11,524 nt of DNA from Prolixibacteraceae bacterium (GTDB lineage Bacteria > Bacteroidota > Bacteroidia > Bacteroidales > Prolixibacteraceae). Positions 6,169-11,524 of the stretch are shown piece by piece (position 1 is the first letter of the stretch; each line of letters begins with the position of its first letter). The stretch lies in the NCBI GenBank assembly GCA_003450125.1, contig DMFR01000416.1:1-11524 (forward strand), given 5' to 3'. The notes under the pieces were generated by a model, which did not search any database, was not told the origin of the DNA, and worked only from the letters and a program-made list of their open reading frames with translations. A program made the position numbers and the translations under genes.

Positions 6169-7362
6169 TTATTTCCTGAGCAGGTTGAGAACCTTCTCGT
6201 TGGCCTGATCGACTTTGCTCCTGTCAAAATCAATGTAAATACCGGTTGTTTCAGATCCGTATTTATGACCCAGCGCTGCCGATATGGTTTCAATGGGGAT
6301 ATCTATGGATGCGGCCAATGTTGCCCAAGAATGCCGTGAATAGTAGGAGGTGAGTTTGGGGAACAGCGGGTGCCTGATTTTCTTGCCGCCTAATCCTATT
6401 CTTTCCACGTGGCCGATCCGCTTGAGCGCTTCATTCATTTGCTTGGCAAACTCCTTATAGTTTTGAATATGATCCAATACGTCCAGCAGGTAATTCTTGC
6501 CCCTATACTTGTCAATTATACGCATGGCCTCTGGAAGTACCTTAATGGAATAGAATACACCGGTTTTGCGCCTGATATATTCAACCCTGCCGTCTGCAAT
6601 TGTTTTTAGGTTTAACAGGTCGACAATGGATATGCCGATCAGGTAAAATTGAAGCATGAATAAATCCCTGTACTTTTCCTGATACGGTTCAACCGGATAA
6701 TCCCGTAATGTGATTAGCTTATCTGCTGTCAGTGAACGCTTAATGGTCTTTTCTTTTTTGATTTTGAATTTACGGAATGGATAGAGGTTTTGGGAAACCA
6801 GATCTTCATTGATGGCATCGTTAAATACAGCACGAATATTTCTCATGTGTATGGCCCTGGTATTGGTTTTACAGGTCTTGGCCAGTTCTGTATCGAATGA
6901 TTTAAGCCAGGAAAGATTTAAGTCTTCAAAGCTGAGCTGGGAAGAAAATGCATGTAGTTTGTTCAGGGTATCCTGATAGATCTCTTTGGTTCGGGGTGAC
7001 TTGCATTGAGAGATGTATTTTTCGAAATGAGTTTCTACTTGATAGTCCTGTTTGGGTTCAGGTTCAATCGTATTGGTTTCAATATAATGCAAGAGTTCCT
7101 TTTGGGATAGTTTTTTTATTTCACCGGATATGGATAATCGAAGTATTACATTTTGGGCTCTGAGTAACCTTGCCTTTAGTTCTGAGTTGAACATCTGGGC
7201 TTTGGGGGAGTGAATGACTTCTTTTCCGTTCCATTGTTCCTGGGTAACTGAAATGCCCAAACTGATGTAGGATATATAGCCATGGTGAAGTATCAAAGTC
7301 ACCGGATATTGATCATTCTTTCTCTTTGATCTCGTGTCTAAATGTAATTTTATAGTTGCCAT
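6169..7362 (-). CDS. Tyrosine recombinase / integrase, Bacteroidota type
   Basis: Site-specific recombinase of the phage integrase family, 397 residues from the preferred start MATIKLHLDT, the usual beginning in Bacteroidota integrases. An upstream in-frame ATG at 7416 would add 18 residues (MQFILYIYS...) that do not look like the family. Domains in order: N-terminal arm-binding (about 1-85), SAM-like core-binding (about 105-190), catalytic (about 210-390). Catalytic-box residues seen are Lys266 (RRKTG), Arg343 and His344 (SRHSWAT), His366 (LGHKYG) and the nucleophile Tyr376 (TTGIYID). The first catalytic Arg is not evident: YLIGISIVDLL has Ser245 at that place, as in IntDOT of the conjugative transposon CTnDOT. 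The gene lies 160 bp beyond the 3' end of tRNA-Pro in the same orientation, a typical arrangement for an element inserted at a tRNA. Confidence 0.93.
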   Translation of the reverse strand: MATIKLHLDTRSKRKNDQYPVTLILHHGYISYISLGISVTQEQWNGKEVIHSPKAQMFNSELKARLLRAQNVILRLSISGEIKKLSQKELLHYIETNTIEPEPKQDYQVETHFEKYISQCKSPRTKEIYQDTLNKLHAFSSQLSFEDLNLSWLKSFDTELAKTCKTNTRAIHMRNIRAVFNDAINEDLVSQNLYPFRKFKIKKEKTIKRSLTADKLITLRDYPVEPYQEKYRDLFMLQFYLIGISIVDLLNLKTIADGRVEYIRRKTGVFYSIKVLPEAMRIIDKYRGKNYLLDVLDHIQNYKEFAKQMNEALKRIGHVERIGLGGKKIRHPLFPKLTSYYSRHSWATLAASIDIPIETISAALGHKYGSETTGIYIDFDRSKVDQANEKVLNLLRK

Positions 7363-7473
7363 TTTGACTCGGTTTTTGACTGGGTTTATTGAATAAATAT
7401 ACAAAATAAATTGCAATAATCCACTTAAACTGGCGTATTTATTTCATGATTTGGGAAAGAAGAAGGCAAATAA

Positions 7474-7515
7474 AAAACCTGATAATCAGCGATTAACGCT
7501 TTATTATCAGGTTTT
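7474..7515 (-). terminator. Terminator of tRNA-Pro
   Basis: AAAACCTGATAAT (7474-7486) pairs perfectly with ATTATCAGGTTTT (7503-7515); AGCG/CGCT pairs inside the loop. On the - strand the stem is followed by a T run and lies 9 bases beyond the tRNA discriminator base. It should end the tRNA transcript before the integrase gene. Confidence 0.85.
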
Positions 7516-7524
7516 GGAAATTTG

Positions 7525-7598
7525 TCGGGGTGACAAGATTTGAACTTGCGACCCCTCGCCCCCCAGACGAGTACGCTACCAGGCTGCGCTACACCCCG
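7525..7598 (-). tRNA. tRNA-Pro (anticodon GGG)
   Basis: The - strand folds into a full 74-nt cloverleaf. The acceptor is CGGGGTG with CACCCCG, the D arm GCGC/GCGT, the anticodon arm CTCGT/GCGAG with loop CTGGGGG (anticodon GGG), the variable loop 5 nt, the T arm GCAAG/CTTGT with loop TTCAAAT, and the discriminator A. The CCA end is not encoded (CAA follows), which is common in Bacteroidota. It reads Pro codons CCC/CCU. Its 3' half is the kind of sequence tyrosine integrases use as an attachment site. Confidence 0.95.
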
Positions 7599-7615
7599 AA
7601 CTTGTATTACGGTCG

Positions 7616-7623
7616 CGAAAGTA
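7616..7623 (-). promoter_or_regulatory. Possible -7 element of the tRNA-Pro promoter
   Basis: On the - strand TACTTTCG matches TAnnTTTG at all but one base and lies 17 bases upstream of the mature tRNA start. No TTG sits at the usual 19-21 spacing; a TTTG lies about 26 bases upstream. It is flanked by GTATTAC/GTAATAC (7604-7610 and 7621-7627). Confidence 0.3.
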
Positions 7624-7769
7624 ATACTTTTTCCCCAATCTTCGAAGTGCAAAGCCTGTTAAAAATAAGAATAATTCAAAATACGACCCCTTTTTTGACC
7701 CAGGTTGAATTCTAGTTATCTGAAAGCCAGCACCAAAATACTGGAATGTAGCCAATAATAACCGTGAAA

Positions 7770-9008
7770 TTAATGACTGTTTTTATTTTGTACCTGCCTT
7801 CGGGTTCGTTTTTTCTCTCTTTTTCCGGTTTCTTTGTACAGTTTTAGCCGGAAATCATCCAGGATATTCATGTAATTGATAAATGCATCATACTTTGTCT
7901 TGAATAGGCTCTCTGCAATATTGCCATCCAGGTAAGTCGGATGCTGGTCATCCATTAAATGAATGTGATCGCTGGTTTGGAGATATTGCCAATCTTTTTG
8001 CAGGTTAATATCCATGTCAATGCGTGTGGCCGTATTTTGAAGCAGATAAAGTTGTTTAAGGGCTTCCGTTTGAAGCTCATTTCCGGGGTAATAGTAAGAA
8101 TGGAAATTATTTACCCAGCAAATGGGTTCGTTTGCCAAAATGGGCGCAACCGAGCCTAGCCGTTCCGCAATTTCAGACGGGGTTACAAATTCAACATTGG
8201 AAGATTCAATAATCTGGGACACCATCGACTCTATAAATTGCTGTTTTTTCTCTATCTCCACCCCCCCAAGGGCCTTGTAGTCAATATAAATGTTGACCAG
8301 GGGCTCATCATTATGATGGTTGTTGATGAACGATAGGAAGTTATGGGGATTGTCCTCCTTTTCAGGGGAATCAAGTCTGCTGAGTTCAAGTTCAAGTTCA
8401 TCGCTCAGCTGTTCGTTGCGGAAATAAATGTCCATCTTTGGTTGGTGTGAATTTGAATAGACATAATTTGGACTCCGCCAGACAAGGGTTTTCTTCGAGC
8501 CGTTGGTAATCATGGCCCTATAGCCTGCCTCTGCAATGTCTTTTCCAATGAGATCGGAATAAATCAAATCAGAGTTTACAAATACCTGGGGTTTTATACC
8601 GAACAGGTATTCGGTTTTTGTTTGATGGTCCTTTATCTGATGGACCAATTCTTTTTTGTGGTTGGTCAGAGTAACCAGAGAATGGGAAGAAGTACTTCCC
8701 AGAAAATCAACTTGACCGGTATGGGCCAATTCTCTGAAGCTGGTCAATACATGGGGTTCGTACAATAGAAACTGGTCGCTGGCTGTACCAGAGATATAAA
8801 ATGCCATTTTCAGCTTTCCGGGATGTTTTTTGATCAGCTTTAAGAGAAAATCATTCGAGGGCGAGTAGTAATTGGTGACGGCATCATTGATTTCTCTCTC
8901 TATGCGGAGGTCATCGTAATAGGATTTGTTACTGTCAATATCTGTAAAGCGAAATGCCTGGAAATGAAACGGATGATGAACCTGAAAACAAAGACAAATA
9001 TTTTTCAT
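7770..9008 (-). CDS. GH57 alpha-amylase-like protein with altered catalytic motifs
   Basis: The product is 412 residues from the start MKNICLCFQVHHPFHF, matching the conserved opening of Bacteroidota GH57 proteins (MK-x-I-C-x-FQVHQPF). An in-frame ATG at 9077 would add 23 unconserved residues. Family text visible: FQVHHPF (8-14, Gln of HQP changed to His), YYSPSNDFLLKLI (48-60), AFYISGTASDQF (69-80), VDFLGSTSSHSL (100-111), VFVNSDLIYSDLIG (142-155), and NIYIDYKALGG (239-249). At the nucleophile position family members have Glu (NTEL); here it is Asp147 (NSDL). The general-acid Asp243 is kept, but the usual DYETFGEH is DYKALGGV. It is cytoplasmic by appearance, with no signal peptide, and the C-terminus is very basic (390-410). 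It is therefore a GH57-like protein of uncertain activity. The usual glycogen-synthase partners are not in the window. Confidence 0.82.
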   Translation of the reverse strand: MKNICLCFQVHHPFHFQAFRFTDIDSNKSYYDDLRIEREINDAVTNYYSPSNDFLLKLIKKHPGKLKMAFYISGTASDQFLLYEPHVLTSFRELAHTGQVDFLGSTSSHSLVTLTNHKKELVHQIKDHQTKTEYLFGIKPQVFVNSDLIYSDLIGKDIAEAGYRAMITNGSKKTLVWRSPNYVYSNSHQPKMDIYFRNEQLSDELELELSRLDSPEKEDNPHNFLSFINNHHNDEPLVNIYIDYKALGGVEIEKKQQFIESMVSQIIESSNVEFVTPSEIAERLGSVAPILANEPICWVNNFHSYYYPGNELQTEALKQLYLLQNTATRIDMDINLQKDWQYLQTSDHIHLMDDQHPTYLDGNIAESLFKTKYDAFINYMNILDDFRLKLYKETGKREKKRTRRQVQNKNSH

Positions 9009-9336
9009 AAGAATAATCTTAAATCTTGATTCAATAAAAACCACTACGTATTTGTCCGGATGAAGTTCCCTCTTCAATTGATTAATTTCAATAAATATTA
9101 CTCCAAAGAGTTTGCCTCCCCATATGAATGTTTGATCTTCTTTGCAAAGAAATTAACATCCCAGGCAGCCGGAATTCTAAAGGACGGGGAATGACACCGG
9201 TGTACATTGTAAGAAAGTAAAAATCAGGGTAATTTTAACAAGGAATTACCCTGATTTAGAGTGATCGGAAAACAATGAGATTACAAAGATTGAAGATAGT
9301 TACCGGATCCGGTGATATAAAACGAGTGTCTTGTAT
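9009..9336. other. Intergenic region upstream of the GH57-like gene
   Basis: No gene is seen in these 328 bases. Positions 9009-9077 are an unlikely in-frame extension of the GH57-like ORF. A 14-bp palindrome TTCTTTGCAAAGAA lies at 9138-9151 and overlaps a weak -7-like TTTCTTTG on the - strand. A hairpin terminator lies at 9221-9257 and a 12-bp palindrome ACCGGATCCGGT at 9302-9313. Confidence 0.6.
9221..9257 (-). terminator. Hairpin terminator after the small ORF
   Basis: AAATCAGGGTAATT (9221-9234) pairs perfectly with AATTACCCTGATTT (9244-9257) around a 9-base loop. On the - strand the stem runs into TTTTTACTTTC. It lies 80 bases past the stop of the - strand ORF at 9337-9597 and supports a transcript ending there. 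Confidence 0.75.
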
Positions 9337-9597
9337 CTATAAACTATCGGACAATTGCCAATCCACTACAAAAGCACATTCCCGTTTAAATCGAATTCTA
9401 CCGATGGATCTGGGAATTGAATGTTCATTTTTCCCCTTGATAATTTTCTTTTCAACTTCAAGTCTTTCGGAGCCCTTTTCTTCAAGGGTTGGAGAAAAGT
9501 TATTGGCAGTTTCTTCGTTAAAATACCAAAAGTTCTCTCTTACCATTCTTTCGTTTAATTGTTCTTTAATAGCCATAATGATTTCCCTTTTTTTCAT
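9337..9597 (-). CDS. Small hypothetical protein, 86 residues
   Basis: I do not recognise this protein. It starts MKKREIIMAIKEQLNERMVRENFWYF and is rich in charged residues (many Glu, Lys and Arg), with one Cys near the end and no signal peptide or membrane segment. It looks soluble. Met8 (MAIKEQ, coordinate 9576) is an alternative start. An AAGGA-like run lies about 7 bases before the first ATG. A terminator-like hairpin follows on the same strand (9221-9257), and the opposite-strand ORF over the same bases translates to an implausible Ser/Phe-rich product. These points favour a real gene on the - strand, but there is no family evidence. The -7-like CAATTTTG about 100 bases upstream is one base off consensus. 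Confidence 0.5.
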   Translation of the reverse strand: MKKREIIMAIKEQLNERMVRENFWYFNEETANNFSPTLEEKGSERLEVEKKIIKGKNEHSIPRSIGRIRFKRECAFVVDWQLSDSL

Positions 9598-9785
9598 TAC
9601 ATATTCCTTTTTCTCAATCTGGGTTTACCTTAAAAATGGAGAAATGTTTCTCTTTAAATGTTAATTTTTCAAAAAATAGGCAGGGATGCAAAATTGAATT
9701 TATGCTAAAAAGGTAGGTTGAGCCTTCAAGAGGATAATCTTTGGTTTTATCTATAACGGAATCATTATTATTGATATTGTCAATG

Positions 9786-9815
9786 TTGTGCGTTAATAGT
9801 TGTTTCGTAACTTTG
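9786..9815 (+). promoter_or_regulatory. Bacteroidota-type promoter of trxB
   Basis: TTG at 9786-9788, a 19-base spacer, then TAACTTTG at 9808-9815, an exact TAnnTTTG match. Transcription would start near 9821, about 20 bases before the trxB ATG. Confidence 0.75.
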
Positions 9816-9841
9816 GAAGGTGAAATTTTAAAAGTAAAAGG

Positions 9842-10843
9842 ATGTTTAAAGCATTAAATCTTGACGATAATAACAAGAATAACCCCCATCAGGTTTTGGA
9901 TGGTGAAAAGGTAAAATGCCTGATTATTGGCTCAGGGCCGGCAGGATATACCGCGGCGATCTATGCTGCGCGTGCCAATCTGAACCCCGTGATGTATGAA
10001 GGTCTGGAACCCGGCGGGCAGTTAACGACCACTACTGAGGTGGAAAATTTTCCAGGTTATCCATCCGGGGTTACCGGTCCGTTGATGATGGAAGAATTGA
10101 AAGTTCAGGCCCAGCGTTTTGGAACGGACGTTCGTTCGGGATATGCCACCAAAGTTGATTTATCAGGCCCTGTACACAAAATCTGGATTGATGAGAAAAA
10201 GTTGATCGAAGCGGAGGCTGTAATCATTGCAACGGGGGCAACAGCCAAATACCTGGGTATTGAAGATGAGAAAAAATACGCCGGAAGCGGTGTTTCAGCC
10301 TGTGCAACCTGTGACGGGTTTTTCTATCGCAAGAAAGATGTAGCCGTGGTTGGCGGGGGAGATACTGCCGTCGAAGAGGCTATTTATCTGTCTGGAATCG
10401 TCAACAAGGTTTATCTGATAGTTCGCCGACATGAACTCAGGGCTTCAAAAGTGATGCAGGACAGGGTCTTGAAAGTTAAGAATATTGAGATCCTGTGGGA
10501 ACATCAAACCAAAGGATTGATTGGTGATCAAGTGGTGGAAGGAGCAGTACTTTTGAGTAAGAAAGGCTCAATGGAAGAAAAGGAGGTTACCATTAAGATT
10601 GACGGATTCTTTCTCGCCATTGGACATAAGCCCAACTCCGATTTTTTAAAGGATTTTCTTGAAACCGATGAAGTGGGATACATCAAAACTATTCCGGGAA
10701 GTTCAAAAACAAGGGTGCCGGGAGTTTTTGCCTGTGGTGATGTTCAGGACTCAATATACCGTCAGGCTGTTACTGCTGCTGGATCAGGTTGTATGGCTGC
10801 CATCGATGCAGAAAGGTACCTGTCTGAGATGCACGGGGAGTGA
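9842..10843 (+). CDS. trxB: Thioredoxin reductase (NADPH)
   Basis: FAD- and NADPH-dependent reductase that keeps thioredoxin reduced in the cytoplasm; 333 residues. FAD-binding GSGPAGYTAA begins at Gly30, with GGQLTTTTEVENFPG at 58-72. The redox-active pair Cys154/Cys157 lies in ACATCDGF. The NADPH-site GGGDTAVEEA begins at Gly171, with VRRHELRAS (194-202) supplying the basic residues that favour NADPH. The second FAD motif GVFACGDVQDSIYRQAVTAAGSGCMAA spans 294-320. About 20 residues precede the usual family start (normally MEKVKCLIIGSGPAG). There is no Met at the usual position, and the promoter ends ~20 bases before this ATG, so the extension is probably real. RidA follows 160 bp downstream in the same direction with no clear terminator between them. 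Confidence 0.96.
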   Translation: MFKALNLDDNNKNNPHQVLDGEKVKCLIIGSGPAGYTAAIYAARANLNPVMYEGLEPGGQLTTTTEVENFPGYPSGVTGPLMMEELKVQAQRFGTDVRSGYATKVDLSGPVHKIWIDEKKLIEAEAVIIATGATAKYLGIEDEKKYAGSGVSACATCDGFFYRKKDVAVVGGGDTAVEEAIYLSGIVNKVYLIVRRHELRASKVMQDRVLKVKNIEILWEHQTKGLIGDQVVEGAVLLSKKGSMEEKEVTIKIDGFFLAIGHKPNSDFLKDFLETDEVGYIKTIPGSSKTRVPGVFACGDVQDSIYRQAVTAAGSGCMAAIDAERYLSEMHGE

Positions 10844-10917
10844 GAAGGGGAGAAAGAGAAGGGGAGAAAGGGAGAAAGGAGATGGGGAGAAAAGGAGATG
10901 GGGAGAAAAGGAGAAAG
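10842..10917 (+). repeat. Polypurine tract with a 16-bp tandem repeat
   Basis: From the trxB stop codon onward 76 bases are purine except for T at 10883 and 10899. The unit GAGATGGGGAGAAAAG is repeated exactly at 10879-10894 and 10895-10910; related GGGGAGAAAG units precede it. The long one-sided purine run could adopt unusual structures. It looks like a slippage-expanded intergenic tract rather than a gene. Confidence 0.85.
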
Positions 10918-10938
10918 TGTTCAGTCTCAGTGTTCAGT
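10916..10938 (+). repeat. AGTGTTCAGT direct repeat
   Basis: AGTGTTCAGT occurs at 10916-10925 and 10929-10938, 13 bases apart, directly after the polypurine tract. Confidence 0.6.
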
Positions 10939-10965
10939 AAGGCTGTACCTTTAATAGGCATGGAC

Positions 10966-10997
10966 AACTTGAAACTTGGAACATGAAACTTTAAACT
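10966..10997 (+). repeat. Short degenerate GAAACTT-type repeat before ridA
   Basis: Related 6-8 base pieces follow one another: AACTTG, AAACTTGG, AACATG, AAACTTTAAACT. They form a degenerate short-period repeat that ends 6 bases before the ridA ATG, so it makes up most of the region where a ribosome or promoter signal would lie. Such strings recur between genes in Bacteroidota. Confidence 0.5.
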
Positions 10998-11003
10998 ATA
11001 CAT

Positions 11004-11381
11004 ATGAAACGAATTATCCATACACCCCATGCCCCTGCGGCAATAGGGCCATACAGCCAGGCTGTTGAAATGGGAGGGACGCTCTATGTTTCAGGGCAGA
11101 TTCCCCTGGACCCCAAGACGATGAAATTGGTGGAAGGTGGCATTCAGGAACAAACGGAGCAGGTTTTTAAGAATATAGGGGCCATTTTGGTTGAAGCAGG
11201 CTACGATTTTAGTAACGTAGTGAAATCAACCTGTCTGCTGAGCGATATGGCCAATTTTAAAGCCATGAACGAGGTTTACGGAAGATATTATGCAGAAAAT
11301 GCACCGGCACGTGCAGCTTATGCAGTCAAAGACCTTCCCCTGGGCGCTTTGATAGAAATTGAGACCATTGCAGTAAAATAA
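11004..11381 (+). CDS. ridA: RidA family enamine/imine deaminase
   Basis: Cytoplasmic trimeric enzyme of the YjgF/YER057c/UK114 family. It hydrolyses reactive 2-aminoacrylate-derived enamines/imines made by PLP enzymes such as threonine dehydratase, releasing ammonia. At 125 residues it is close to the E. coli length of 128. Diagnostic residues are present: IGPYSQ with Tyr17, SGQIPLDP (30-37), Arg103 in PARAAY (E. coli Arg105), and Glu118 in IEIETIAVK (E. coli Glu120). The start follows a degenerate repeat with no Shine-Dalgarno, as usual in this phylum. It may be co-transcribed with trxB or start from a weak promoter in the 160-bp gap; TACCTTTA at 10946-10953 is close to a -7 element. Confidence 0.96.
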   Translation: MKRIIHTPHAPAAIGPYSQAVEMGGTLYVSGQIPLDPKTMKLVEGGIQEQTEQVFKNIGAILVEAGYDFSNVVKSTCLLSDMANFKAMNEVYGRYYAENAPARAAYAVKDLPLGALIEIETIAVK

Positions 11382-11472
11382 AAACCATTGTAAAGCATAA
11401 AATAGAAGAGGCTGTATAAAAAGTAAAATTTAAACACGAAAACGCCGTTAAAAAAAGAATTCACCACAGATA

Positions 11473-11524
11473 ACACAGATTAACGCAGATTATAAAAATA
11501 AGAATAATCTGTGTCAATCTGTGT
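11473..11524. repeat. CACAGAT inverted-repeat element, cut by window end
   Basis: ACACAGATTAACGCAGATT (11473-11491) is the reverse complement of AATCTGTGTCAATCTGTGT (11506-11524) at 17 of 19 positions, around a 14-base AT-rich loop. The arm probably extends left to TTCACCACAGATA (11460-11472), whose partner would lie beyond the window. It is of the same general type as the element at 2989-3154, following ridA where a terminator would be expected. Confidence 0.8.

Noticed and set aside
7604..7627. GTATTAC/GTAATAC inverted repeat over the tRNA promoter as a regulator site
   Set aside because: The arms are only 7 bp and AT-rich, with a tRNA promoter unlikely to need an operator.
7425..7652. - strand ORF (75 residues) between the integrase and GH57-like genes
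   Set aside because: It reads through the tRNA-Pro gene and its terminator, so it is not a protein gene.
7661..7675. 15-base match AAAAATAAGAATAAT shared with 11494-11508
   Set aside because: It is low-complexity AT sequence, likely chance.
9138..9313. Palindromes at 9138-9151, 9194-9203 and 9302-9313 as operators
   Set aside because: Perfect palindromes of 10-14 bp are expected by chance in 11.5 kb, and none sits at a convincing promoter.
9275..9664. + strand ORF of 129 residues
   Set aside because: It is antisense to the more plausible 86-residue ORF, its translation is Ser/Phe-rich with no motif, and the terminator hairpin nearby fits the - strand gene.
10847..10903. G-quadruplex in the polypurine tract
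   Set aside because: The G runs are separated mostly by more than 7 bases, so a stable quadruplex is doubtful.

Overview
The window looks like an assembled contig end from a member of the Bacteroidota, probably Bacteroidales/Marinilabiliales-like. Four signs point there: promoters of the form TTG-N19..21-TAnnTTTG, with no strong Shine-Dalgarno sites; a Bacteroidota-type tyrosine integrase starting MATIKLHLDT; a tRNA gene without an encoded CCA end; and CACAGAT-type hairpin repeats between genes. The first ~125 bases are not genomic. They are Illumina P7/Nextera adapter sequence chimerically joined to the 5' part of the first gene.

Layout. (1) 128-2971 (+): a compact bacterial DNA polymerase III alpha-type polymerase (DnaE family), its 5' end lost in the adapter chimera. 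(2) 2989-3154: a large perfect hairpin between two convergent genes. (3) 3163-3981 (-): an SRAP (YedK/HMCES-like) protein that shields abasic sites, ending in a sequence that resembles a sliding-clamp binding motif. (4) 4415-5761 (+): a lipoprotein of the vanadium-dependent haloperoxidase/PAP2 family with its own promoter, a ~210-nt leader and a strong terminator. (5) 5930-6041: a ten-unit, 11-bp-periodic array of TTCGAA cores. (6) 6169-7362 (-): a tyrosine recombinase lying just 3' of tRNA-Pro(GGG) (7525-7598, -), the usual geometry of an integrative element at a tRNA gene. (7) 7770-9008 (-): a GH57 alpha-amylase-like protein with altered catalytic motifs. (8) 9337-9597 (-): a small unrecognised ORF followed by a hairpin terminator. 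(9) 9842-10843 (+) thioredoxin reductase and 11004-11381 (+) RidA, separated by a polypurine tract. (10) A second CACAGAT hairpin is cut by the window's right edge.

Functionally, the left part (DnaE-family polymerase plus SRAP) fits DNA damage tolerance. The right part (TrxB, RidA) is housekeeping redox and metabolite-damage control. The middle carries an accessory oxidative enzyme and an integrase at a tRNA. No complete new multi-gene system is evident. The most unusual items are the 11-bp TTCGAA array beside the integrase, the clamp-motif-like tail of the SRAP protein, and the GH57-like protein with a Glu-to-Asp change at the nucleophile position.
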